DNA of 44,931 nucleotides from JBDRED01 sp043820025 [NCBI: Elusimicrobiota bacterium] (GTDB lineage: Bacteria > RUG730 > JBDRED01). Positions 35,704 to 43,449 of this stretch are shown here, piece by piece (within the stretch, counting starts at the first letter, position 1; every line of letters starts with the position of its first letter). The stretch covers positions 1 through 44,931 of the forward strand of contig JBDRED010000011.1 in NCBI GenBank assembly GCA_043820025.1, written 5' to 3'. The position numbers and the translations under genes are program-made. The notes below the pieces were generated by a model. That model did no database searches. It was given only the letters and a program-made list of their open reading frames with translations, and was not told where the DNA came from.

Positions 35704-36407
35704 ATTTAATAGAACATATATTTGAACCTAATCATCTATTCTTAGTTTGGAAGGACCCAAAAGGAAGGTCTTTGCGTGTAATTGCAAAGCTTGAGAGAGA
35801 TAATGGAGGTGCGAGACTAACTTATTTGGTTGATACAGATGATTTTAAGTTAGCTCAAAAAAATGGATTTATGTGTTATCCGGCATTTCCTGATATCAAT
35901 AGAACATACACAATCAATGTGTTAGAAGTTTTTAGTAAAAGAATACCTCCACGGCAAAGAGAGGATTATAATGAATTTTTGGCTGAAATTAGGCTGCCTG
36001 CGAACGCCGGGGTATCAGATTTTGCATTGCTGGGTTACTCTGAAGTAAGATTGCCTTCAGATGGCTACGCAATAATTAATCCTTTTGATGAAGTAGATTC
36101 AGATTGCGAGTTTCTAAGTGAAATTGCTGGATTAAGATATTATGATAAGGCAATAAATCTGCTAAAAAATCAGCAAATAAAAAAAGGGGTGTCTGTAGCA
36201 ATAATGCCGGATGATGATAATCAATACGATAATAATGCAGTGAAAGTTCTGTTTAAGGATCAAACGATAGGATATGTAAATAGAATACAGGCGAAAACTA
36301 TCAGAAGATGGTTAAGTACCGGGAAAAAAGTACTAGCTGAAGTAGAAAAAATTAATGGTAGTGAAGATCGTCCTAGTGTAATACTTTTTATTAAGGTTAG
36401 GGTATAA
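35700..36407 (+). CDS. HIRAN-domain protein paired with the HipA-like gene
   Basis: A 235-residue protein. Residues ~140-235 form a HIRAN domain (EIAGLRYYDKA...GVSVAIMPDDDNQYDNNAVK...IGYVNRIQAKTIRRWL), a fold that in other proteins recognises unusual DNA ends. The N-terminal ~115 residues (FLVWKDPKGRSLRVIAKLER, then a CYPAFPD segment) faintly resemble the HipA N-terminal subdomain (HipS-like); this is tentative. Its ATG overlaps the stop of the HipA-like gene, so the two were built as a coupled pair. It remains intact although its partner is interrupted. It ends 5 bp before ruvA, which may therefore be partly expressed from the same transcript. Confidence 0.75.
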   Translation: MNLIEHIFEPNHLFLVWKDPKGRSLRVIAKLERDNGGARLTYLVDTDDFKLAQKNGFMCYPAFPDINRTYTINVLEVFSKRIPPRQREDYNEFLAEIRLPANAGVSDFALLGYSEVRLPSDGYAIINPFDEVDSDCEFLSEIAGLRYYDKAINLLKNQQIKKGVSVAIMPDDDNQYDNNAVKVLFKDQTIGYVNRIQAKTIRRWLSTGKKVLAEVEKINGSEDRPSVILFIKVRV

Positions 36408-36412
36408 AATTT

Positions 36413-37066
36413 ATGATAGATTATATTAATGGCAGATTAAAAGAAAAGAGGACGGATAAGGTAGTTGTAGAGGCCGGCGGGCTTGGCTATTCTGTTCTTA
36501 TTCCATCATCAACTTTTTCAGTTCTTCCGATTGTCGGAGAATCCGTGAAATTATACATTTACGAGTCTGCGGCAATGTATGGAAGCGCTGTCAGCTGGTA
36601 CGGGTTTATTACGCAAGAAGATAGAGAATTGTTTGATATGATAAAAGGCGTATCTAAAATCGGAGCAAAAGGAGCATTGGATATTTTATCAAAAGCGCAT
36701 CATAGCCTGCCTCAATTTAAAGACGCAATACTCAATAAAGACTCCAAAATATTAACATCATATTTTGGATTTACAAAGATTACTGCTGAGAAGCTGGTGC
36801 TTGGGCTTAAGGATAAGATTAAAAAGCTGACAATAGTAAATACACAGCATGGCGGGCAGGATTCCGGACGGCCTAATAATTATATATCTTTAGAATATTC
36901 AGGGAATGTGAATGACGCGATAAACGGGCTTATTGCTCTTGGATACAAAGAACAAATTGCAAGAAGTATTATACAGGAAGTGCTGGATATAAAAAAAGGC
37001 GAAGAGTTAAGCGTTGAAGAATTAATAACCGCATCATTAAGGTATTTAGCAAAAAGTAAATTTTAG
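36413..37066 (+). CDS. ruvA: Holliday junction DNA helicase subunit RuvA
   Basis: RuvA binds four-way junctions as a tetramer and loads RuvB rings for branch migration. The protein has the OB-fold N-domain (MIDYINGRLKEKRTDKVVVE), the helix-hairpin-helix centre (ITQEDRELFDMIKGVSKIGA with GFTKITAEKLVLGLKDKI), a variable linker, and the C-terminal RuvB-binding domain (NDAINGLIALGYKEQIARS). Length, 217 residues, is slightly above the usual ~200. There is only a weak ribosome site. ruvB follows by 59 bp. ruvC, often directly upstream, is absent here; the accessory island occupies that place. Confidence 0.95.
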   Translation: MIDYINGRLKEKRTDKVVVEAGGLGYSVLIPSSTFSVLPIVGESVKLYIYESAAMYGSAVSWYGFITQEDRELFDMIKGVSKIGAKGALDILSKAHHSLPQFKDAILNKDSKILTSYFGFTKITAEKLVLGLKDKIKKLTIVNTQHGGQDSGRPNNYISLEYSGNVNDAINGLIALGYKEQIARSIIQEVLDIKKGEELSVEELITASLRYLAKSKF

Positions 37067-37125
37067 AAAGATTAATTAGAAAATAAATTTATTAATATAA
37101 AATTACATAATTTGGGAGAGGTTTA

Positions 37126-38148
37126 ATGGATGAACGCGTAATAGTTTCACCTGGCGCTGATATTGAGGAAGAGGTTCAAGAGATAACTCTTCGTCCCGGC
37201 AGGCTTGATGAATTTATCGGCCAGTCTAAGATGAAGGAGAATTTATCAATATATATTCAAGCAGCGAAGAATAGGAATGAAGCTCTTGACCATGCGTTAT
37301 TCTACGGCCCTCCGGGGCTTGGAAAGACAACGCTTGCTCATATTATTGCAAAAGAAATGTGTACAAACCTTAGGTCAACATCAGGCCCTGTATTGGAAAA
37401 GGTTGGAGACCTGGCTGCAATGCTTACAGACCTGTGCCCGGGCGATATCTTTTTTATTGACGAGATACACAGAATGAATCGTATAGTGGAAGAAGCGTTG
37501 TATTCTGTTATGGAAGATTTTAAGCTGGATATTATCATTGGGCAGGGGCCAAGCGCAAAAAATATAAAGCTGGATATCGCGCCATTTACTCTGGTTGGCG
37601 CAACAACCAGGGCAGGCCTTTTAACATCTCCTATGAGGGATAGGTTTGGGATTATTCAGCATTTGAATTATTATAATTTTGAAGAGTTAAAAACTATTGT
37701 GTTTAGGTCTGCAAAGATTTTAAATATTCCGATTGAAGAAAAAGGCGCTGACGAAATTGCGGGCAGGTCTAGAGGCACGCCGCGTATTTCTAACAGGCTT
37801 TTGCGCAGAGTTAGAGATTATGCTGATATTAAAAACAAGGGTATTATTAATCATGAAAGCGCATGCAGTGGACTGGGCATGTTAGATATTGATGAACAGG
37901 GACTTGACGCAATGGATAGGCGTATACTTAGAACAATAATACAAAATTACGGCGGCGGGCCTGTTGGTATTGAAACAATCGCAGTCGCGGTTTCAGAAGA
38001 GATTGATACAATAACAGATGTTTATGAACCGTATCTGATACAGTCCGGGTTCCTTGCGCGCACTCCGAGAGGGCGAATGGTTACCGAGCATGCGTATACA
38101 CATCTTGGCCTGCCGAGTAAAGCAAGGAATAATGAGCTTTTCACATGA
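37126..38148 (+). CDS. ruvB: Holliday junction branch-migration ATPase RuvB
   Basis: A 340-residue AAA+ motor that drives branch migration with RuvA. Clear motifs: opening [19 protein letters not shown], Walker [15 protein letters not shown] (near residue 63), Walker [13 protein letters not shown], sensor and arginine finger region [19 protein letters not shown], and the winged-helix C-terminus ending [17 protein letters not shown] good ribosome site (gggagagg) precedes the ATG. Its stop overlaps the start of the next gene (ATGA at 38145-38148), so the membrane glycosyltransferase is translationally coupled to it. Confidence 0.97.
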   Translation: MDERVIVSPGADIEEEVQEITLRPGRLDEFIGQSKMKENLSIYIQAAKNRNEALDHALFYGPPGLGKTTLAHIIAKEMCTNLRSTSGPVLEKVGDLAAMLTDLCPGDIFFIDEIHRMNRIVEEALYSVMEDFKLDIIIGQGPSAKNIKLDIAPFTLVGATTRAGLLTSPMRDRFGIIQHLNYYNFEELKTIVFRSAKILNIPIEEKGADEIAGRSRGTPRISNRLLRRVRDYADIKNKGIINHESACSGLGMLDIDEQGLDAMDRRILRTIIQNYGGGPVGIETIAVAVSEEIDTITDVYEPYLIQSGFLARTPRGRMVTEHAYTHLGLPSKARNNELFT

Positions 38149-39659
38149 TCTCAAGAAAACAATTAGCAGGATTAATAATTCTTATAACAGTAGTTATAAT
38201 TATTTATCTTCCGTCTCTGCCGCGCCCGTTCTTATGGGATGACCACACGGTTATTGTTCAAAATGAATTTGTCCGCGATCCGCAAAACATAAAAAATGTA
38301 TTTAATAAAAAATATTTTGAGCTCACTAAAGAACTTTCTTATAGGCCTGTTGTTTCATTAACGCATCTAATAGATTACACATTTTATGGATTAAACCCGC
38401 TCGGGCATGATTTGACAAATCTTGTATTACATCTGATCAGCGCAGTTCTCTTATATTTTTTCTTAATCCTAATAATTCAGTCTCATGCGCCTGCTATGGC
38501 CGCAGTTTTTTTATGGGCTCTGCATCCTGTTCACGGAGAGGTGGTAATGTGCCCGTCGCTTAGAGAGGACTCTATTGTTATGATATTTTATTTAATATGC
38601 ATGATATTTATGATTAAGCTGTTAAAGAGAGACGGAGAAAATAGATCTAGAGGAGTAATATTTATAATTATTTGCGTTAGCTATATTCTTGGCCTTTTGT
38701 CTAAAGAAAATATGATAATGTTTATCCCTTCAATTTTAGTTTTAGATTTATGCGGAAAAAAAGTTTTTAAAAATTGGAGGGAATGGGATTTAAAAAAAAT
38801 TATGTATTATTATGTTTTAGGAGGAATTTCATTTCTTTATTTGATTCTTCGTTTCATTGTGATGAGAAGCCCCTCAGAAGAAACTGTAGTAAGGCCTGCT
38901 CAAGGAATAATTAATAATATTTTAACTGCAGGCAATGTTTTTATTGAATACATTGGGACATTATTTTATCCCAAAAAACCGGCAGTAAGCTACATTGCAA
39001 TGACCATAGACCGGCATATGCTCGGAATACGCGGGTTTGCGGTAATAATGTTTTTTATCGCGTGCATTGGCATTGCTGTTTATTTATATAAACGTAATAT
39101 AAAATCCTTTGTTATGTTATTTTTGTTTTTTATTTTATTACTGCCTGTGAGCAATATTATTACAATCGCGAATTTAAAAGCTGATAGGTATCTATACCTG
39201 CCATCGGCTTTCTTTATATGCGCAATAGTTTATTATGTTTATAATCTAGGTTTAGCAAATAAAAAAATCTTTCAAGCCGGCAAAATAATATCAGTAATAT
39301 ATATATTATTTTTTACTGCTATTAGTATTTCTAACACGCGTTATTGGGCTGACGAGTATTTATTTTATAAAACAAACTTAGAACATTCCCCGGATTCTGC
39401 AAAATTGCATTTTAATATGGCTACTGTGCTAATGGAAAGAGAGGAATACGAAGAAGCGTTGAATGAATATCGGCAGTCGCTTTCGAATGATAGAATAAAG
39501 GATAAAGCATATGTGCAGATAGGGTTAATTACTACGCTATTAAACGGCGCTTATAATGAAGCAATATTTTTCTTTCAAGAAGCCTTAAGTATTAATCCAA
39601 ATAACAAAGAAGCGGAATATTGCCTTGCAATCGCTAAATCAAAAATCAAAGAATTATAA
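38145..39659 (+). CDS. Membrane glycosyltransferase of TMTC/PMT type with TPR repeats
   Basis: A 504-residue protein with about ten transmembrane helices and two or three C-terminal TPR repeats. The first loop has [19 protein letters not shown], including the acidic Asp-Asp pair of lipid-sugar-dependent GT-C glycosyltransferases (PMT/TMTC/DUF1736 group). TPR-like segments are [20 protein letters not shown] and [20 protein letters not shown]. Such enzymes move a sugar from a polyprenyl carrier onto proteins or cell-surface sugars outside the membrane. The substrate here is unknown; secreted proteins rich in Ser and Thr, such as the giant TIG protein, would be candidates (inference). It overlaps ruvB by 4 bp and ends before a repeat-rich gap. 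Confidence 0.75.
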   Translation: MISRKQLAGLIILITVVIIIYLPSLPRPFLWDDHTVIVQNEFVRDPQNIKNVFNKKYFELTKELSYRPVVSLTHLIDYTFYGLNPLGHDLTNLVLHLISAVLLYFFLILIIQSHAPAMAAVFLWALHPVHGEVVMCPSLREDSIVMIFYLICMIFMIKLLKRDGENRSRGVIFIIICVSYILGLLSKENMIMFIPSILVLDLCGKKVFKNWREWDLKKIMYYYVLGGISFLYLILRFIVMRSPSEETVVRPAQGIINNILTAGNVFIEYIGTLFYPKKPAVSYIAMTIDRHMLGIRGFAVIMFFIACIGIAVYLYKRNIKSFVMLFLFFILLLPVSNIITIANLKADRYLYLPSAFFICAIVYYVYNLGLANKKIFQAGKIISVIYILFFTAISISNTRYWADEYLFYKTNLEHSPDSAKLHFNMATVLMEREEYEEALNEYRQSLSNDRIKDKAYVQIGLITTLLNGAYNEAIFFFQEALSINPNNKEAEYCLAIAKSKIKEL

Positions 39660-39663
39660 AGTT

Positions 39664-39713
39664 TCCATTGACAATGGACAATATTGACCAAATCTTTCCA
39701 TTATGGATGGAAA
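39664..39713. repeat. Two adjacent inverted repeats after the glycosyltransferase gene
   Basis: TCCATTGACAATGGA (39664-39678) is a perfect odd-centred palindrome, and TTTCCAT/ATGGAAA (39695-39713) a perfect 7-bp stem with a 5-nt loop. The two share the TCCAT core. They could end transcription of the upstream gene or bind a regulator. No T-run follows. Confidence 0.5.
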
Positions 39714-39772
39714 CCTCAAAAAATAAAGAGATGAAGAATAGAAAATAGGTACTATAGGGTATGAAAACAAAA

Positions 39773-39871
39773 TTATTATACCCAAAAAGGTATAATAAAA
39801 ACAATATTACACCTGAAAGGGTGCAAAAATATATTAATTAACTTGACATTACACCTTTTAGGGTATAAAAT
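39773..39871 (+). promoter_or_regulatory. Promoter with three HipB-type operator palindromes
   Basis: TTGACA (39843-39848) and TAAAAT (39866-39871, 17 bp) form a good promoter. Three related palindromes of the form xACC-N6-GGTx are present. Site 1 is TTATTATACC caaaaa GGTATAATAA (39773-39798, perfect 10-bp arms). Site 2 is CACC tgaaag GGTG (39810-39823). Site 3 is TACACC ttttag GGTATA (39850-39867), lying between -35 and -10. Centres are 31 and 42 bp apart, close to three and four helical turns. E. coli HipB binds spaced palindromes of comparable design, so these are probably autoregulatory operators for the gene that follows. Confidence 0.65.
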
Positions 39872-39916
39872 AGGCTTAAAAAAAGTAAGATTTTTTTAGT
39901 TTATAATGGAGTTAAT

Positions 39917-40144
39917 ATGTATTATTTAGGGAAAGAGATTAAAAAATTAAGAAAAGAAGCAAAAATTTCTCAGGTAGAATGTGCGGCAAAAGCTGGTGTT
40001 GGGTTAAGGTTTTTGAGGGAATTAGAGCAAGGAAAGCCAACGGTTAGGCTCGATAGAGTAAATTTATTATTGTTCTTTTTTGGATCTCATTTAGAAATAG
40101 TAAGAAATCAAATGGACAATTTTGAAGACGAGGATATTAGATGA
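39917..40144 (+). CDS. HipB-like (Y4mF-type) Xre repressor
   Basis: A 75-residue helix-turn-helix protein. GKEIKKLRKEAKISQVECAA, KAGVGLRFLRELEQGKPTVR and LDRVNLLLFFFGSHLEI match the HipB/Y4mF family closely (the GKPTV-x-LD signature). These proteins are antitoxins that repress their own operon and bind HipA. A GGAG at 39908-39911 precedes the ATG. Upstream are three palindromic operators. No hipA follows; instead the stop overlaps the queH start (ATGA), so queH is under this promoter. The only HipA-like gene nearby is the interrupted copy 4.2 kb upstream. It is probably an orphan antitoxin recruited as a regulator. Confidence 0.82.
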   Translation: MYYLGKEIKKLRKEAKISQVECAAKAGVGLRFLRELEQGKPTVRLDRVNLLLFFFGSHLEIVRNQMDNFEDEDIR

Positions 40145-40713
40145 AGAAAAAACTATTTCTTAACTCATGCTGCGGCCCGTGCCTTGCGTACCCGTATGAT
40201 GCGCTGAAAGATAAATACGAAATAACAATATATAATACAGCGCCTAATATTCATCCATATAATGAATATATTGAAAGAAGAGACGCGCTCCGCGAATACA
40301 CGAAACAAATAAACCTTCCATTAATTGAGGATGATTATGATATTCACGAATGGTTTGATTATATAAAAGGTGATGAGAATTCATTCGAATCATTGGTTAA
40401 AGATAAAAAAAACAGGTGCAGGCTTTGTTATAGGCTAAGGCTGGAAAGAACCGCTAAGCTTGCAAAAGAAAAAGGTTTTGAATTATTTTCTACAACGTTA
40501 TTATACAGTAAGTATCAATATCATGACCTGATAAAAAAAATAGGCGAAACCATCGCGGAAAAATACGGCCTTAAATTTTTATATAATGATTTTCGAACCG
40601 GCTGGCAGAAGGGGATTGATTTATATAAACCGTTAGGATTATATAAACAAAAGTACTGTGGATGTATATTCAGCATTGAAGAAAGGTATAACAAGGAGAG
40701 GGCGGCTGTATGA
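40141..40713 (+). CDS. queH: Epoxyqueuosine reductase QueH
   Basis: QueH carries out the last step of queuosine formation in tRNA, reducing epoxyqueuosine; it replaces the unrelated QueG. The 190-residue protein has the characteristic Cys motifs: SCCGPC near residue 10, CRLCYRLRLERT near residue 94, and YCGC near the end (KQKYCGCIFS). These bind the iron-sulphur cluster and metal. It overlaps the HipB-like gene upstream (ATGA) and the SpoIID-like gene downstream (ATGA), so all three are coupled. queA lies two genes on, which fits a queuosine cluster. Confidence 0.93.
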   Translation: MKKKLFLNSCCGPCLAYPYDALKDKYEITIYNTAPNIHPYNEYIERRDALREYTKQINLPLIEDDYDIHEWFDYIKGDENSFESLVKDKKNRCRLCYRLRLERTAKLAKEKGFELFSTTLLYSKYQYHDLIKKIGETIAEKYGLKFLYNDFRTGWQKGIDLYKPLGLYKQKYCGCIFSIEERYNKERAAV

Positions 40714-41918
40714 TAAAAAAGCAGGGTTTAAGATATATAATTTTTCTATTATTTGCTATATTGTTGTTTGACGGATGCGTGCCAACTTATAAATATAGAT
40801 ACAGAGACGACGGTAAAATTATTAGACAGAGGAGTATGCCAAACAGGATGGTTAAAATAGGTTTATCAATCAAACAGACTAATAAGCTGGAATTAAAACC
40901 GTTAAACTGCGACTTTAAAGTCTACGATAATGGAAAAGAAAAACTTACTTTACAAAAGGACACTGCGTATAGTTTAGGATTGTATAAAGGTAATATTGTA
41001 ATAAAAGGCCTGAAGGTTTTAGGAAAGGAAATATTTTTATCTTCTCAAAATGCGAAGGGTATGTTAAAAATAAATGAGAAAACATACAGAGGAAGTATAT
41101 TTGTTAAAGAGAAGCGCAATATGTTTGAAGTTATTAATGAATTAGATATTGAGGATTATTTGTATGGGATTATTGGCAGGGAGATATCTCCTTCATGGCC
41201 AAAGGACGCGCTAAAAGCGCAGGCTGTGGCTGCCAGAACATATACTCTTAGAAATCTAAACAGGCATGAAAAAGAAGGTTATAATCTTTGTGACACACAG
41301 CATTGCCAGGTATATGGCGGAGTTGACGCAGAGGATGTCAGGACAAATGACGCTGTTAACGAGACAAAAGGGCTGGTTATAAGTTACGAGAATGAATTAG
41401 CGCAGGTTTTTTATCACAGCGCTTGCGGCGGTAATACGGAAAACGTAAAAAATGTGTGGCCATACAATGGCGTTGTGCCGGAATATCTAAGAGGCAGGCG
41501 GTGTAATTATTGCAAGGGCAACCCTAAGGAAGAATGGAAAACACATATTAGTTTTAAAACGATAACAGAAAAAATGAAAAAAGCAGGTTATGATGCGGAT
41601 CAGATATCCGGCGTGAAGGTTAAGGAATGGACAAAAACAGGCAGGATAAAAAAGATACAGGTGATTTCTGAAAACAGTAAGATCATTTTAAAAGGAACTG
41701 AGTTTAGGGCAATAATAGGTTACGATGTTTTGTACAGCACATTGGTTGAGCCGGAAAATAAACGCGAAGAATTAATTTTTCGAGGCAGGGGCTGGGGACA
41801 CGGAATAGGAATGTGCCAATACGGCATTAAAGGCATGGCTGACAAGGGCCATTCTTGGAAGGAAATATTAAATTTTTATTTCCCCGGGACAAAGGTGAAG
41901 GAATGGGACAAACTTTAA
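40710..41918 (+). CDS. SpoIID/LytB-domain lipoprotein
   Basis: A 402-residue protein with a lipoprotein-like signal (FLLFAILLFDGC, candidate lipid-attached Cys23). The SpoIID domain is clear: DYLYGIIGREISPSWPKDAL, KAQAVAARTYTLRNL, the Cys- and His-containing CDTQHCQVYGG, VFYHSACGGNTENV, and the terminal GRGWGHGIGMCQYGIKGMAD. SpoIID enzymes are lytic transglycosylases that act on peptidoglycan glycan strands lacking stem peptides. In non-sporulating bacteria homologues act in wall remodelling or separation. It overlaps queH by 4 bp and queA by 16 bp, an arrangement that resembles the queH-spoIID-queA order I know from some Firmicutes. Confidence 0.9.
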   Translation: MIKKQGLRYIIFLLFAILLFDGCVPTYKYRYRDDGKIIRQRSMPNRMVKIGLSIKQTNKLELKPLNCDFKVYDNGKEKLTLQKDTAYSLGLYKGNIVIKGLKVLGKEIFLSSQNAKGMLKINEKTYRGSIFVKEKRNMFEVINELDIEDYLYGIIGREISPSWPKDALKAQAVAARTYTLRNLNRHEKEGYNLCDTQHCQVYGGVDAEDVRTNDAVNETKGLVISYENELAQVFYHSACGGNTENVKNVWPYNGVVPEYLRGRRCNYCKGNPKEEWKTHISFKTITEKMKKAGYDADQISGVKVKEWTKTGRIKKIQVISENSKIILKGTEFRAIIGYDVLYSTLVEPENKREELIFRGRGWGHGIGMCQYGIKGMADKGHSWKEILNFYFPGTKVKEWDKL

Positions 41919-43000
41919 TAAGTCTAAATGATATTGATTTTGCTCTTCCGGAATGTTTTATAGCGCAAGAGCCTGCTAAAATGCGAGATGAATCAAAGCT
42001 TATTGTTTACAACAGATCGGATGACACAATTACTCACTTAAAATTCCATGAGATAACAAAATATTTTAATAAAAATATCCTTCTGGTTAGAAACACGTCA
42101 AAGGTTATGCACGCTAAACTGATTGGTAAAAAACGAGCAGGCACAGCAAAGATAGAAATTATTCTTATTAACGAAAAAACATTTACAAAAGACAGCATTA
42201 CATTCTCTGTTCTAACAAGGCGCGCAAAGCTGGGTCTTGGGCAGTTCGTAGATTTTAATGATAATGTTACAGCGGAAATTATAGGCAGTAATGCAGATAC
42301 AATGGATTTTAAATTTAATTTATCAAGAGCCGAATTTTATAATTATCTTGATAAATTTGGCAGGGCTCCTCTGCCTCCATATATAAAGAGGCGCAAAGAG
42401 AATCCAGAGATAGATAAAAATGACAAAGAAAGATACCAGACAATATATGCCGATAAAGAGGGGTCTATTGCAGCGCCGACAGCAGGACTGCATTTTACGC
42501 GCAATGTTCTAAATGAAATACAAAAAAGAGGAACGGATATTGAATCATTAACTCTGCATGTCGGCCTCGGCACATTTAAGCCGATAGTAAATAACGATAT
42601 AACAAATCATAAGATGCTGCCTGAGAGATATTCAATATCAGATAAACTTGCGGGAAAATTAACTGCTTGCCATAAAAATAATAAAAAAATATGTACTGTA
42701 GGAACAACAACAACGCGCGCAGTAGAGGCTTTTTTTAAAACAGGAAACAAAGACTGCGAAGCGGATTTATTTATATACCCCGGATTTAGTTTTAATATTG
42801 ATATGCTTATAACAAATCTGCATGTGCCGAGGTCAACGCCGCTGCTTTTGGTATCGGCATTCATAGCAGAAGGATATAAAAAACTGGGCGATAAAAAATA
42901 TATCGATCATTCAATAACACGTCTAAAAGAAATATATAAAGAAGCAATAAAAGAGAATTATCGTTTTTATAGTTACGGCGACGCGATGTTAATAATATAG
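41903..43000 (+). CDS. queA: S-adenosylmethionine:tRNA ribosyltransferase-isomerase QueA
   Basis: QueA transfers and isomerises the ribose of S-adenosylmethionine onto 7-aminomethyl-7-deazaguanine in tRNA, giving epoxyqueuosine, the QueH substrate. Motifs: FALPECFIAQEPAKMRDESK at the start, GSIAAPTAGLHFT in the middle, LHVGLGTFKPI, VGTTTTRAVEA, and TNLHVPRSTPLLLVSAF near the end. I start at ATG 41903 because MGQTLISLNDIDFALP is the family-like beginning and AAAGG at 41891-41895 is 7 bp upstream; the frame is open further upstream but only as a shadow of the SpoIID gene. Length 365 is normal. Tgt, often next, is not present in the window. Confidence 0.95.
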   Translation: MGQTLISLNDIDFALPECFIAQEPAKMRDESKLIVYNRSDDTITHLKFHEITKYFNKNILLVRNTSKVMHAKLIGKKRAGTAKIEIILINEKTFTKDSITFSVLTRRAKLGLGQFVDFNDNVTAEIIGSNADTMDFKFNLSRAEFYNYLDKFGRAPLPPYIKRRKENPEIDKNDKERYQTIYADKEGSIAAPTAGLHFTRNVLNEIQKRGTDIESLTLHVGLGTFKPIVNNDITNHKMLPERYSISDKLAGKLTACHKNNKKICTVGTTTTRAVEAFFKTGNKDCEADLFIYPGFSFNIDMLITNLHVPRSTPLLLVSAFIAEGYKKLGDKKYIDHSITRLKEIYKEAIKENYRFYSYGDAMLII

Positions 43001-43019
43001 AAGTCTGAGGGATGCTTTA

Positions 43020-43250
43020 ATAATATTTAATAAAGAAAAAGACGCTCCGGGTATAATCTATGCTCAGGAAGAGGAGCTTGAAACTGAATCAGCGCTTAAT
43101 CAGATAGTGATATCTCACGAGATTAAAGGTATTGCGAATAATCCTGCCGCTCAAATTGGATTAATGTTATTGCTTAAGATAAGAGGCTTAAAGGATTCCG
43201 CATTAGTAATAGATACAAAAGACCTGCGTTATATGCAATGCGCAAATTAA
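43020..43250 (+). CDS. Small ORF lacking a standard start codon
   Basis: Between queA and the second PorV gene one frame is open from 42996 to a TAA at 43248-43250, with codon use like the neighbours (gcg, ccg, gac common). It reads IIFNKEKDAPGIIYAQEEEL, then ISHEIKGIANNPAAQIGLML, then RGLKDSALVIDTKDLRYM. tgaggg at 43006-43011 would suit a start near 43020, where the codon is ATA; CTG at 43005 is the only other near-standard option. I do not recognise the ~76-residue product. It may use a rare start, or be the remaining 3' part of a degraded gene. No promoter is evident. Confidence 0.35.
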   Translation: MIFNKEKDAPGIIYAQEEELETESALNQIVISHEIKGIANNPAAQIGLMLLLKIRGLKDSALVIDTKDLRYMQCAN

Positions 43251-43288
43251 TAATTCTATTCATTCAAGCTTCATGTTTCCATCATAAA

Positions 43289-43374
43289 AACTTCATAAGT
43301 TATAGAAAAGCCTTATAAATAAGGGAGTATTACGGCTTTAAATTTCGCAAAAACTTCATAATTTCTTCTAGCAT
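43289..43374 (+). promoter_or_regulatory. Regulatory region of the second PorV gene
   Basis: AACTTCATAA occurs at 43289-43298 and 43352-43361, and TTTCG at 43343-43347 precedes the second copy by the same 4 bp as in the promoter at 3907-3925. TAGCAT at 43369-43374 stands where the -10 element would be relative to that motif. A further stem GAGAAC/GTTCTC (43406-43435) lies in the leader just before the ribosome site. The 43251-43401 stretch has no coding potential. Confidence 0.42.
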
Positions 43375-43449
43375 GCATCGCATGGGGATGTTTGATTATT
43401 AGTGAGAGAACAAAGAAAAAAAAGATGGTGTTCTCAGAAGGAGGGGGTT

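Noticed and set aside
41855-41902. Upstream extension of queA
   Set aside because: Overlaps the SpoIID coding frame and adds residues not typical for QueA; ATG 41903 has a ribosome site.
43402-43449. Upstream GTG start for the second PorV gene
   Set aside because: Its codons overlap a leader hairpin and the strong ribosome site; the ATG at 43450 begins a proper signal peptide.
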